A DNA stretch of 64,000 bases, from positions 18,995-82,994 of the forward strand of contig JAKSZP010014859.1 in assembly GCA_022478985.1 (NCBI GenBank), in the 5' to 3' direction. Shown here in pieces: positions 1-10,249 of this stretch (positions within the stretch are counted from its first letter, which is position 1; each line of letters opens with the position of its first letter). Under the pieces are notes generated by a model. The model did not search any database, was not told where the DNA came from, and saw nothing but the letters and a program-made list of their open reading frames with translations. This DNA is from Massospora cicadina (Eukaryota; Entomophthoromycota; Entomophthoromycetes; Entomophthorales; Entomophthoraceae). The position numbers and the translations under genes were made by a program.

Positions 1-33
1 CCCACCTAGATTTCCTTTGTTTGAGGTGATCCA

Positions 34-1443
34 CTATGAAGGCTCCGATTTTGCATACAATTCAGCCTTCGCTGCGTAGTCAGATGCCCCCATGACTGCA
101 TCCTGCTTGCAGGTACTCTCAACATTCCTCTCCAAGGTTTTATACCTCAAAATCATGGGCCCTAGCTGCCTACCAAAGATTTCACATGCCGTCTTGAGAT
201 TAGCCTCCATCTTTAGCCATTTTATTGGCGCATCTGGCTTTCCCAATGTGGCTTCTCCATCGTCTCACCTTCTTCCTCCTGATCTCCTGGAGTGGAGACC
301 ACTTAAAGAGTTCAGGGTTCAGTTTACAGATCCCTTTCCCCTCAGAAGCAACCTGAGGGTCACTGATCTGCAGTCCAAGGGGCCTGTATACCAAAACACC
401 TGTATCATAATATCGAAGGATTAACTTGAAGTGACACAGGAGAGGTCTGGGCACTGACACAAGATCATGTGGAAGAAATGATCCCTCTGAACGTGATTTC
501 ACCCAGTCTCCCTCTCCTCACCACAGCCCACTCTCCATACATCCTGTAAACTAATGTCAATCATTAAACTGGCCAACTTGTGGGTTCCAGGATCAGAACT
601 TTAGTTGCCTGAAGCCCCAATCCTGTCATCCCTAAAGCAGATACAGCTTATGTCTCCTCCCAGTACTACCGGACTCCCCCAATGCCTTCCTCCTAGATTC
701 TCAGGCCAACTTTCTGGAAAAAGGCCTTTCTTTCAGACCCAGAATTAGGTACATATAAGTCAATAAACCAAATTGATTCCTCTCCAAAAAATGACAGCAC
801 TGCCACTGCTCTTTATAGAAACCAATATCCTTTTATCCAGCACCTTAGCTTTGTCCGCCCACCAGAACAAGACACCCCCCTTTGGTTTCCTCCTCCCTTT
901 TTCCCTCCCCTAAGGGTGAGTCTGAGTTTGGTTGATCCACAAAGTGAGAGTAAAATGACTGCTTCATAGGTAACTGCAAAACCAGTCCTCTTCCACCCCA
1001 GGTTTGGAATTAGTCTCAGTGAGGAAGCTGATATCTGCCCAGTGTTGTTGCAATTGGAGTTTCACTTGCTGCCGCTGCCTGAGGACATTCAGACCCCACA
1101 AGTTAGAAAATTCAACCCCTGATCGCCATAGGTTTAAAACCAAAGAGTCTTTGGTGTTAGGATATAGAGGTTTCATCCTCTTCCACCTCAGCTGGTTTAA
1201 CTGGACCACGTTTTTTCCTCCCTTTTCCAGTACTAGATGTGCCAGGAGTGGTGGCTGCTTGGTCACAGCAGTCTCCGGAATCTTACAATTGCCAGGGTCC
1301 TCAACAGACCCCTCTGCTTTGGTTGGAAAAATTGGGTTAGAAGGCCTTAGCCCACTATTGCTACCAGAAAGAACCTCCCTCACCTCTGCCTCTTCCCCTA
1401 CGGGCCAAGCGTGCTCTGTGCCACCCACATCCCTAATGGTCAC
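34..1443 (-). pseudogene. LINE-B ORF2, endonuclease (APE-like) region and spacer, decayed
   Basis: The block 1443-964 ends with an RQRQQVKLQLQQ segment followed by DISFLTETNSKPG. That is the N-terminal strand of an endonuclease/exonuclease/phosphatase fold with the catalytic Glu in the TE pair. The block 502-34 corresponds to the spacer between endonuclease and RT (KPDAPIKWLKM...). It lacks the 22-codon insert present in B2 at 36294-36376, so it preserves the pre-insertion state there. Stops interrupt all frames. Confidence 0.7.
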
Positions 1444-1575
1444 CCACCTCTTATGTGATCAAGTGATGGAGAGAACCACATCCATTTGTGAGGCAGCCTT
1501 TTTCAAAATATCCTTTGTGGAATGGAACAAAGCGCGACTTTGCTCTATTTGAAGTCTAACAGCTTCCCTCGACTT

Positions 1576-2380
1576 CTAGGACTGCTTCAACTCCTTTCTG
1601 ACCTTTCCTGCACTTTCCAGCACCTCAATCACCACCTCAACATTGGCGTTGCCAGCCGCTGCCACTTCCTTAGCCTTGGCTGACAACTTAACTAGATTAG
1701 CCAACACCTTCTTGACAGCTAGCTGCTCTTTCTCTGAGGGCACCACTGATGGCGTCCCTTCTATAGGCCCATTAGGATTGGCCACTGCCGCAGGAGTATA
1801 GCCTGGGGACATTTGGCTCTGACGTGTTCCTTTATGCAACACAAGGAGCACTTATCCAGCAGCACCACAGGGACCCTCCAGTCCACAGTGACTATATGAG
1901 GCAACTCCCCATATGATTTTGATTGTTTAACTTTCAAAACCAGTCTTCAGAACCTGCGGTTATCTTTTCAAGCTAACGTCCTTCTGCTTCTGTTTTTTAC
2001 CATCTTGTTTTTATTAAAGGATATCACTCTGCCAAAGCCTTTCAGCTGAGACATCATAGCCCCTCTGGTGACAACAGGTGGTATGTTCCTCAGAATGAAC
2101 CTTCTGATCTCAGTGCCAATGTCGAAAAATATAACCTCCTAATTCTTTATGCTCAATCTGGAAGCCAAAACTTGTTTTTTTGAAACTTAGACTGGAAACT
2201 CATAAGTTTTAACCCAGGAGCCAAATGTAAAATATGGAGTGGGGTGAACCTACACACCTCAATCATGCGGCCCATGAGAATTTCCTTAGACAACCCAGTC
2301 TTCAATTCCACAGCATGAGTTCTCATGAGGTTCTCCATCATGTTTGCCATCAAATCTTTTGAGGGGCCAGAGTTCCCCAC
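1576..2380 (-). pseudogene. LINE-B ORF1 (zinc-knuckle nucleic-acid-binding protein), decayed
   Basis: Remnant of the RNA-binding first protein of the LINE. An upstream block (2380-2153) contains a segment, residues like EILMGRMIEVC, that is also seen in B2 at about 34190-34230. Further on, near 1860-1820, a CCHC knuckle is readable with spacing C-x2-C-x4-H-x4-C. It is followed by a Lys/Ala-rich stretch (1851-1576) beginning near a conserved NPNGPIEG-like motif. ORF1 proteins of this type coat LINE RNA. Several stops and frame changes separate the blocks. Family identification rests on the parallel copy B2. Confidence 0.7.
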
Positions 2381-3107
2381 TTCAAAAATATATTAGTTTC
2401 GACCACAAATCCATTTGTGGCCACTGCTGTTGGTTTGTTAATTGAATTGGTCTCTCCAGTTTGATTCTTGTGACAAAGTATTCTCTCTGGGTCCTTTTTG
2501 TGTAGGAACCATTGCAGCCCTTTTGGGTCAGTCCATCAATTTGGTGCGTGAGTGCTCTCACCTTTTGCTGCACTAGTGTAAGCCCACGTAAGCTACTGGC
2601 CACTAACAGGTTTCAGGCCAACCTAAAACTGTGGTGATTATGGTAGACAGGTGGGCTGAAGCCCAACCAATCAGAATTTCCCCACCCTTTCCGCTGAGAC
2701 CTGCTTTTGCAGTGCCCTACCTCATAGGAAAATCGTGTGATAGATGATATTCCTGACTCTTGCCTCCCGTTCCTGGCCATATTCCCCAAAGGAGAGTAAA
2801 AGCACATTCAAGAACAGGTTAGATCACAGTCATTAGCTTCCATCCTACACCTCTTTCAGGCCAATACAGGACCCTTCCAAAGTGCCTTTCTGGGTTCTGG
2901 TGTTGTCTAATCACCCATGTTTCTACAGGCTTTCCTCAGTCATGTCATGAGAAGGTCCCAACATACCCTACCTAACTCCCATAGATTTCAATCTTAATCA
3001 ATATTAAAAATGAAATCATATAGTATTATAATAAACAATATATTGTTTAGAAAGTACAAGGGTATTTAAGGGAGGATTTTTTAAGTTAATACACAATTCA
3101 GTATCTA

Positions 3108-3372
3108 AAAATTATTTGAGGTGGGTCGATCTTGGGACAAATATACCACACCAAGAATGATTTCTAGCCAATACAGGTTTTGAACTCAAAACCTGCACTA
3201 GGGGTGGAAGCAGTTTTACCCGCTCAGCTAAACACCCTTTAAAAATTATTTGAGGTGGGTCAACCTTGGGACAAATATACCAAACTGAGAATCTTTCTTG
3301 CCAGTACAGGTTTTGAACTCAAAACCTGAACTTAGGGTGGAAGCAGTTTTACCTACTTGGCTAAACACCCTT
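3108..3372 (-). mobile_element. SINE-a head-to-tail dimer
   Basis: Two about 131-bp units lie in tandem on the minus strand. Each has a tRNA-like head with A box TAGCTGAGCGGGTA and a B box centred on GAGTTCAAA, followed by the tail GTGGTATATTTGTCCCAAG and GACCCACCTCAAATAATTTTT-like ends. The whole dimer is flanked by one 15-bp target duplication (acaattcagtatcta at 3093-3107 and acaactcagtatcta at 3373-3387). Confidence 0.85.
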
Positions 3373-3399
3373 ACAACTCAGTATCTAGTATACTCAAAT

Positions 3400-3618
3400 A
3401 AGATTTACGCTCACCTCATTATCACCTCTCTTGCAGCTTTGGTGGCGTCAGCACCTTCCAACCCAAAGCCTGCTGGTCAAGCTTTAAATAACAGTATTAC
3501 AAATACAAGATATGTTCTGCACCGTTGTGGATTTGGTTTTGGAGGTTATGGCGGTCCTGGTTTTGAAGGTTACAGTGTATTTGGTGGCTGCAAAGGCTGC
3601 GGAGGTTGTGGTGAGTGA
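3400..3618 (+). pseudogene. Gly/Cys-rich secreted peptide, copy 1 (start codon lost)
   Basis: Reading frame of 72 residues. It starts as KIYAHLIITSLAALVASA, a signal-peptide-like hydrophobic stretch with a likely cleavage after ASA. It continues through NPKPAG to a Gly/aromatic region (GFGFGGYGG...) and a Cys/Gly end (GGCKGCGGCGE). The initiator is AAG at 3400-3402, where copy 2 has ATG. The frame is otherwise open back to 3298, but that upstream part is SINE-derived. Small secreted Gly/Cys peptides occur in fungi and animals; I recognise no named family. The AG at the end of tcttgcag (about 3437) resembles a splice acceptor but is simply in the signal peptide. Confidence 0.6.
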
Positions 3619-3724
3619 GGTGGTTGTTGACTAAGCCATCATTGACAATGTATGTTGTACAATTAAGAGTGCTTCCAAAATGAATTTTGCAACCACAAAA
3701 CTGAAGTGAAAGCATTCTATAATA

Positions 3725-3832
3725 ATGAAAATGCCTAATAAGTTGATGCCAATTGCTGCAATAATTTTGATTGCAACCTCTTTTTCTGCTAAATCTAATG
3801 ATTCTTTCTGGAAAAGAATCCATTTTATTTAA
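3725..3832 (+). CDS. Short ORF with signal-peptide-like sequence, copy 1
   Basis: 35 codons from ATG at 3725 to TAA at 3830. A basic start (MKMPNK) precedes a hydrophobic core (PIAAIILIATSFSA) with a plausible cleavage after SFSA, leaving KSNDSFWKR plus a short tail. The same sequence is readable in copy 2 at about 41551-41672, where the core and the KSNDSFWKR segment are almost unchanged but the C-terminus is longer. It is too short to assign a family. It could be an exon or a fossil rather than a complete gene. Confidence 0.4.
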   Translation: MKMPNKLMPIAAIILIATSFSAKSNDSFWKRIHFI

Positions 3833-4279
3833 TAAATATGTTCTTTTACAGTTTTTAATCTTATGAATATTTGACATATATATAAGTGATGAGGTTAATT
3901 AATAATTAAGGCAATTTTGTAAAATATACCAGGTTTATTATGACATCTCTACTTTACTTATCAGATTAAGATCATCACATAAATCAGTCTAAAAGAAATA
4001 CAAGTTTTAAAAGACCATGTTTATAAAAGTCAAGTGAGGTGATTGCTAAAAACTTTTTTAGGTAAGTTTACTTTTAGAACTTTTAAAATGGACTACTTTA
4101 ATCCATTTACCATAGCATACATCAAATAGCTTGCTTTTATATGCTTTTTTATATATGATGTCATTAAACAAGTCATTATAAAAATTGACAGCCCTAAAGT
4201 CTAATGAGTCTAGTTTATCTCATTATGATAAAACACATTTTGAATAAATAAGTAAAGTTTTAAAACGGGAATTATATAA

Positions 4280-4309
4280 GGGGAATTAGCTCAAACTTGC
4301 CGAGCCTTC
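4280..4309 (+). repeat. tRNA-Ala-like sequence, 5' half (split by LINE A1)
   Basis: Starts ggggaattagctcaaa, closely matching the 5' side of an alanine tRNA. The 3' half resumes at 9018 (tggtagagccttc...) and ends near 9078 in a T-run. The duplicate word gagccttc at 4302-4309 and 9025-9032 marks the LINE target duplication. The equivalent uninterrupted sequence is at 42095-42167. Confidence 0.65.
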
Positions 4310-4327
4310 TACAATAGCTCAATGCCA

Positions 4328-4917
4328 TCATCAAGAGGGAAACACCCTCATGAGTATGAATATGACCCATTGGCGGGGACAAAAGAGTTTGGAATTAATT
4401 AATTCTTCAACCAAAAAGCCAAAGAATGGATCCTGCAAAACCTAACAGAGGTTTAAGACATGAAGCGCCAACTGGAAGAGTTGGACCTCGCCCATAGGGA
4501 AGCATGGGAGCAAGAAGCAGCCAAGCGACCTGAAGCAGATTACAAGCTCTTCATTAACTAAACCCTTAATCATACAAAATGGACTAAGGAACAAGCCCTG
4601 AACCATCAGTGCCATGCCCATCCCAAGCAGAATGGATGATTGCAAGGAAGAACTATGGCAGAAGATGAACCAAAAAATCCTCCAAGAAGGGATAGGCAGT
4701 GCAGGATGCCAACAAATTGAAACCAAAGCCTGAAAAGTCAAAAGCGAATAAAAAAGCAACTTATAAATCATTGGTGAACAAACCTGAGGAGACTAGCAAT
4801 CAAAAAGCTGAATTGGCAAAATTGGCAAAGTCAGTCGATCAGAAACTGACCAAAAAGTCCAAATCTGCTGAAAAATCTAACACAGTGGCAGGAATCCAAT
4901 CAATGGATGAAAGGTAA
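4328..4917 (+). pseudogene. LINE-A ORF1, C-terminal half, decayed
   Basis: Matches A2 17250-16690. It has an EYEYDP motif, then the helical segment ELDLAHREAWEQEAAKRPEAD, then a strongly Lys-rich tail (4699-4917, KPKPEKSKANKKATYKS...) typical of a basic RNA-binding terminus. Stops fall at several positions before the Lys-rich tail. The Lys-rich frame on its own looks like a small basic protein but is clearly the end of ORF1 by comparison with A2. Confidence 0.7.
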
Positions 4918-5237
4918 TCTGCCACACCGCTGGTAGGGACCAAGGAGCACCTGGAGCTGGTAATAAAACTGTCCCCATTGTCCATCAATAGGTAGATGGG
5001 GGTGGCAACTGAATTCCTGGTGCACAGAGCGCCCAGTAATATAATTCCAGTTCTGATCAACTGACCCTAGAAGCTGAACAATACTCCCGCACACCCTCAT
5101 TGACACTGACCACCAACAAGCAAACTTCAGTCCACAACTCTTTTCACAACCCAGAAAATATTAATCCCCAAACCCATGAGTAAGGCATCAGGAAATGAGG
5201 ATTGTTACCACAAATGCTCGAGAGAGTGAGCATATAA

Positions 5238-5995
5238 ATGAGAAGGTGGGAGATACACCATTTTAAAAAGAACAATAATATAGAAATAATTTTAATATCA
5301 GAAATGCAATCAGGTAGCAAAAAGGAAATAATGCTGAGCTCAAACTGCGATGTGATGAACCAACCGTGGTCCCGCCAAATAGGCTGTCAAGCCCTCTGGA
5401 TGGATCATGTGGTGATTGTAACACTGAACAAGAGCATAGACCTGGAATTCATGGAGGAAGTTCATTTTAAAAGGATCCTGGTAGTGACTGCTATGAATAG
5501 AGAAACTGGCAAGAGCCTTTGAATGGTGGCTGTCTGTGCTCCACCAAAGCCCAGCAAAAACAAAAATTATGGAATCTTTTATCATAAGTACCAGCCAAAC
5601 CAATGACAGTTATAACAGGAGACCTGAATTTCTGGACAAATGTGAGTTAGGATACGTTCCATACAAGTGAAAGTCCCAACTGAAAGGCTGATGAGATGCT
5701 AGAATACCTAGTCAAATTGGGGATGTGCCTCATGATTGATAAAGAGGATGACGACCTGGCCAACCCAATGGGATGGACATACAGCTCCACCAGAACTCCA
5801 CAGGCTGGTTTGCGCCTGGGTTATATACTGGTGCTGTATGCCCTCAAGCCGCTGACATCCAACAGAAAAGTCAATATAATTGCCAAAAGTGACCACATGA
5901 TTGTCCATGTGGATATTGATTTGGACAAACTCCCAAGGAACTACAAATGGCAGCTGGCACCAGCCACGCTGAGGGATGGGGAATGGCGCTGAACA
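5238..5995 (+). pseudogene. LINE-A ORF2, endonuclease domain, decayed
   Basis: APE-type endonuclease that would nick the target DNA. Readable blocks are ISEMQSGSKKE (catalytic Glu region), ALWMDHVVIV, LEFMEEVHFKRILVVTAMNRETG, then after frame changes LVKLGMCLMIDKEDDDLANP, an LGYILV motif and SDHMIVHVDIDLD, which holds the conserved SDH-type histidine. Stops and shifts between 5523 and 5696 destroy the frame. Confidence 0.75.
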
Positions 5996-6879
5996 ATTAA
6001 AGCCAGATGGGATTGACTGGTTGTGTATCTGGATTATCACCTGGAGATAGACCCTCTGGAATGATGGATCCAGATCAAAGAGAAGATGAAGCACAATAGA
6101 ATAACGTTTGAAAAAGCAACTACCTACAAGCAAACTGCTTCAGCAAAACAGCTGAAAACTGTACTGGAGAGGTTTAAGCTCACTCTACAGGACAGCAAAG
6201 AATGGTGGAGCAAGTACTGAACAATGCACTAATGGTATCAGGCCTTAATGGTGAAACAGGATTTGTAGTGATGGATCAACGCTACTTACCAATATCAGAG
6301 CTTAGTGGGGACAATGACCAATGAGGGCCTGGCACACCTCAGGGAATCTGAATCAAGGCTAAGATACAGGAAGTAGAGACAGCGGAAGGAGTTGTATCAA
6401 CAGACCCAGAAACTATCAAGTGAGAGATCAAATGCTTCTATGGTGATCTATTCTGTCAACGAGAAATGAGCAAATCAGCACTAGTGCCCTAATTAACTTA
6501 AGCAAGCTGACACTCGGGGGCTGTATGTTGGAAGATGTTGTTAACTTATCTGCTGAAATTTCATTTGATGAAGTTAATTGGACTCTAAAAGAGTCACTGA
6601 TGATGAAGACACCAGGCTCAACAACATGTGTGTGGAGGTGTACAGTGCATTCTGCAACTGTATTGCACTGTAACTCAAATATCTCTTCAATCACTGTTTT
6701 GTAAAATGGACAGCAAATCCTGGGAGGCCAGGAGACCCAAATTGTACTCTTGTACAAAAAGGACTCCAACGCCAACTAGGAACTGGTACCTGATTGCAAT
6801 ATTTAATGCCGATTATAAGCTGCTCACACGTTATTATTAAATTGGCTGATGGCAACGGCACCAAATATGCTCCATGAGG

Positions 6880-7310
6880 CCCAAAACATGTTCATTAAGA
6901 GCCGGAGCATTTGGGACAGCATCAGTGCAGTCCAAAGCGTACTCCAGGATGTGTGGGGAACCAAGAAGGGATATCTCATGTTTCTCAACATGGAAAAGCC
7001 TATGATTGAGTAGCGTGGTCATTCCTACATGAGGCGTTAAAGGCAGTTGATATCCCCAAAAACCTTTAGATCTTGGATAACAACACTGTAATCAAGCCTG
7101 GTAACCAAGGTGATCATCGCAGACAGTATAACTAATGACATTATTGTTGGGCAGGGCCTCCAACAAGGTGATCATATGTCACCAATTTTATTCAATTTTA
7201 CAGCTAAAATTTTATTAGTGGCAGCAGATGCGAAAATCTGGGGCATATTCCACCCAAATCAAAAGTCACTGAAGATGTTGACATTCGCCAATGACAGTAG
7301 TATATAATCT
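6880..7310 (+). pseudogene. LINE-A ORF2, reverse transcriptase core, decayed
   Basis: Contains the fragment LNMEKPMIE (from LDMEKAYD, the first catalytic Asp region) at about 6985. Next comes VGQGLQQGDHMSPILFNFTAK (about 7146-7205), the template-grip motif of LINE RTs. The fourth block is TFANDSS at about 7283-7303, where the second catalytic position reads ND instead of DD. It could not polymerise even if the frame were intact. Confidence 0.75.
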
Positions 7311-7539
7311 CGCCAACTAACCTCCAGGGCGCCGAGGAGCTACTAGACCTATACCAGTTAGCATTAAATGCAAAAATCAACTTGGCAAAAACCTTTGTAA
7401 TGAGGACGGCATCCTGAACTTTAGCCTACAAACTGACACAGAACTGATCATGAACTCCCAGACAATCTGATACCTCAGGATACTCTTTAATGATAAGGAG
7501 CCAGTAGTACTGGAAACTGAGAAATAGTAAAATTGAGTC

Positions 7540-8900
7540 TATTGGTCCAAACGGCGTGCTGGAAAAATGCCAGACTATACCTTGAGGAGAAAGTGTTGGC
7601 AATCAACATATTCATCTTCTTGAAGCTTTGGTATGTTTCTCATGTGCTGCCAATGATCCTGAACCTAGAGAAAAATTAGGATAATGCTCTGTACCTTCCT
7701 ATGGTTCAAGGTGAAAGAGGCACTAATAACACTAAAAACTCTGTTTAAACCAAAGGATAAAGGAGGCGAGGGCATCTTGGACTTTAAATCCCACAATTGG
7801 CGGATCTGGGCAAAGTCATTCCTTATATTGATGCAGATGCACATGCGCTGCCCAACCCCTAGCTTGAAGCATGAACTGGGCTAGAGTTCAGGGCCTTCAG
7901 GAGCCAGTTCACCCTTCTCACTATGTGAATGGATGGCAAACCACCCACAAATTCTATCCTGAAAAGGCACCCCATATTACTGGTCACTGTGCAATTGGGC
8001 AGTGCGCCAGGGTGGCTGGTTGTTTGAATTAGCAGATCGGGATTCCAACCAAATCCACACGGCTGTCAAGGCCTGTAATTCTGCAATGATTTACATGACA
8101 AATTGGGAAGAACAGAATTGAATCACCAACAAATGCGCTGCCAAGTCATTCATAATCAGCTACAAATTGACCCTGATTGAGTACAGGAATCCACTCATGA
8201 AACCTGGGTGCAAACCACCTGCTCAACCATGAATCCTGAATAACTGGGCAACTGAAAGCCATGACACCAACTACCAAATGAAGGAGTTGATCTCAGGCCT
8301 TAACTTCTGAAAAGTAATAGCCAAGCATCAGTTGATACTGGCAGATCCTACGCCATGCAATTAAATCTGGTAAGCATAGTGGACCAGATTACCGTACAAG
8401 GAGTACCTTGTATGCGCCAAACTGGAAGCAGATATCACTCACCAATATTATGAATGCGCCATGTTCAAAAAGTATTGGTCCACAATGTGATAAATTCTAT
8501 TGGGAGAATAATTTCTGATGGAAATGCATCTGTCACAGAGCCTTTTTTTATAAAAACACTGAGATTATCCCCAGTCCAATTATAAGCCTTCATCTATCAT
8601 TATTATGTATGGGTGATAAACCAGCTCTCATGGCCAAAAGATTGTCCAATGAGTGCCCCATCACAAAAGTTTTTGTGTTGAAGACTATTCAGATTATCTT
8701 CAATCAGCTCCAATAAATCTTAAAATTCTCATGCCTAATCCCTGGGTGCTTCAAAGCTGCACATTTGGCTTTACCCACTGGATCACTCATTGTATGCAAT
8801 AAAGCAACAAATATATTAAAGTTTGAATGGCCTATAAGCCTGCTGATGCTAGAACTGTGGCTAGTAATGCCAATTGCCAACCAGCAATGGTCAGAGGTGC
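7540..8900 (+). pseudogene. LINE-A ORF2, thumb and C-terminal zinc-finger region, decayed
   Basis: The frame 7684-7884 reads TFLWFKVKEALITLKTLFKPKDKGGEGILDF, the conserved segment after the RT thumb seen in L1/Tx1/Tad-type LINEs. Further down, near 8405-8470, lies a decayed version of the C-terminal zinc finger (compare CPICAELEADIAYHYYECAVF in A2). After about 8900 the sequence is the 3' UTR. Many stops. Confidence 0.65.
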
Positions 8901-9106
8901 TATGTTTCTAGTGGCCCAAATTCCCAGTCCTTTATCCTTGGCTAAATTGCTTGTGTTCCACCCTCCTCTCTTACTTTTTCGTTTAATTTTTTAAATAAAG
9001 TATGGAGTTTATAAAAAAATGGTAGAGCCTTCACTTATAGTGCAAAAGTCATGAGGACCAATATCCCAATTCTCTATTTTTATACACTTTTCTTTAACTC
9101 ACTGTC

Positions 9107-9199
9107 CACCCTAGTGCAGATTTTAAGCTCAAAATCTGTATTGGCTAGAAAAACCTCAGTGTGGTATATTTGTCCCAAGATCGACCCACCTTAAATATT
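9107..9199 (+). mobile_element. SINE-a, 5'-truncated
   Basis: A 93-bp fragment starting just before the B-box region and running into the shared SINE tail (gtgtggtatatttgtccc, gacccacct). It is flanked by a perfect 19-bp target duplication, ttttctttaactcactgtc, at 9088-9106 and 9200-9218. Confidence 0.9.
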
Positions 9200-9218
9200 T
9201 TTTCTTTAACTCACTGTC

Positions 9219-9582
9219 ACGTCTGTCTGTTCACTGGATCAACAATACAGTGTCTGGAAAAAAAAACTAAAAATGTTTTACTGTTTGTCTTTCTGTCTGT
9301 CTGTCCATAAATAAATAAATTTAATAGCTAAATCTTTTAGCCATTCATTTGGTGATTGGTTAACATTTTTATAAGTTCAGCTGTGTAAATATAATTTCAA
9401 GTTTCATTATTTTGGGTTATCCAAGCAGTTGGTACTAATAATTTACTGGGGTACCTGAGTAGTTGGTTGTAATAGTTTAATTCAATTCAATTGTTTTAAC
9501 TAATTTGTATTAATTCATCTAATCTTTATAAATTTACTAAATTTCTCACCCATGACTAAACAAAAATATTAACAGTAAACAA
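9219..9582. other. AT-rich spacer, no gene seen
   Basis: A stretch with tctgtctgtctgt microsatellite (about 9281-9304) and an ataaat run. No coding frame or element end is recognised. Confidence 0.6.
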
Positions 9583-9586
9583 TTAA

Positions 9587-9828
9587 CCCTTTGCACTCCG
9601 CTGTCCCCTCTCAGGGGACATTGTAGTTCTAGCATATCACTTGGATGTCCCCTCTCAGGGGACATATAAGTTTATTAATTCCCCATAATCACTAATAAAC
9701 TTTAATGTCCTCTGAGAGGGGACATCTGAGTGATATGCTAGAATTATGATGTCTTCTGAGAGGGGACAGGAGTGCAAAGGGCTAGAATTATGATTTCCCC
9801 CTGATAGGGGACAGCGGAGTGCAAAGGG
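9587..9828. mobile_element. piggyBac-like MITE 1
   Basis: A 242-bp inverted-repeat element flanked by TTAA on both sides (9583-9586 and 9829-9832). Terminal inverted repeats begin CCCTTTGCACTCCGCTGTCC. TTAA targets and CCY starts are piggyBac hallmarks. The interior carries several copies of the near-palindrome tgtcccct/agggga. The right arm contains an extra copy of the terminus (ggagtgcaaaggg at about 9769-9781). Confidence 0.8.
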
Positions 9829-10016
9829 TTAAGCTTAAGGTAAATTTAGAGTAGCAGTTTCAATTCTCATATTCCAATTTTTCCATTTAACTTTATCAAT
9901 CAATTCATTTCATTCACTTTATTAATCTAGTATAAAGTATATTTAGCCAACCAATTAAATTAACTATCATTTATAATTTTAACTTGCTCAATTAATTAAT
10001 TAACTAAAGATATTAA

Positions 10017-10245
10017 CACTTTGTTGACCGGCAATTTTACACAGAAACTATGTCATGTTACCGGCTTTTATTTTGTAATTGAACATGGAAGTAAAGTAAA
10101 ACATTATAAAGCCACAATAAATTTCATATATGCCAAATAAAATGACAAAAACTTTGGACATACTTTTTATATAATTTTTAAAATTTTTGTCTAGTATCAT
10201 ATTGTTGACTGATGATGAGATAACTCAGCACCAGTAAACAATGTG
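10017..10245. mobile_element. piggyBac-like MITE 2 (candidate)
   Basis: A 229-bp segment flanked by TTAA at 10013-10016 and 10246-10249. The ends CACTTTGTTGACCGG and, inverted, CACATTGTTTACTGG form imperfect terminal repeats. There is no coding capacity. Confidence 0.55.
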
Positions 10246-10249
10246 TTAA

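Larger units (their letters stand above)
1..2982 (-). mobile_element. LINE family B, copy B1 (5' portion, cut by window edge)
   Basis: Non-LTR retrotransposon read on the minus strand. Its leader (about 2982-2620) matches the leader of copy B2 at 33451 onward, and its last visible bases match B2 around 36520-36536. It therefore holds the leader, ORF1 and the endonuclease part of ORF2; the RT part lies beyond base 1. It abuts the left end of duplicated-locus copy 1 at about 2983. Its target duplication cannot be tested because the 3' end is outside the window. All frames carry stops or shifts, so it is dead. Confidence 0.85.
2983..4309 (+). repeat. Duplicated small-gene locus, copy 1 (left part)
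   Basis: This stretch aligns with about 33040-33450 plus 41483-42167 over more than 1 kb, including non-coding parts. It contains a Gly/Cys-rich pseudogene, a second short signal-peptide-like ORF and a tRNA-Ala-like tail. Copy 1 is interrupted by a SINE dimer (3108-3372) and, inside its tRNA-like tail, by LINE A1. Between 3833 and 4279 I see no coding sequence, only AT-rich DNA shared with copy 2. Similarity to copy 2 stops at the end of the tRNA-like tail (about 9078 here). Confidence 0.85.
4310..9017 (+). mobile_element. LINE family A, copy A1 (5'-truncated)
   Basis: Plus-strand LINE that begins inside ORF1 (at a MAQCHH... zinc-knuckle remnant) and runs to the family-A 3' end (aataaagtatggagttt followed by a short A-run). 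It is inserted in the tRNA-Ala-like tail of the duplicated locus, with a diverged target duplication around gagccttc. Order: ORF1 C-terminal half to 4917, endonuclease 5238-5995, linker, RT about 6880-7310, thumb and zinc-finger C-terminus to about 8900. All frames are broken. Confidence 0.85.

Noticed and set aside
3425..3445. Possible intron ending in tcttgcag before the Gly/Cys peptide
   Set aside because: Copy 2 reads straight through this point from an ATG as a signal-peptide-like sequence, so no intron is needed.
3605..3620. GTGAGT splice donor at the end of the Gly/Cys frame
   Set aside because: The motif also simply encodes the GE-stop end seen in both copies; no matching acceptor or conserved downstream exon could be shown.
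4699..4917. Small Lys-rich protein that could be chromatin-related
   Set aside because: By alignment with LINE A2 it is the basic C-terminus of ORF1.
9587..9828. CRISPR-like or regulatory palindrome array
   Set aside because: The gggga-type palindromes are part of a TTAA-flanked inverted-repeat element; there are no regular spacers.
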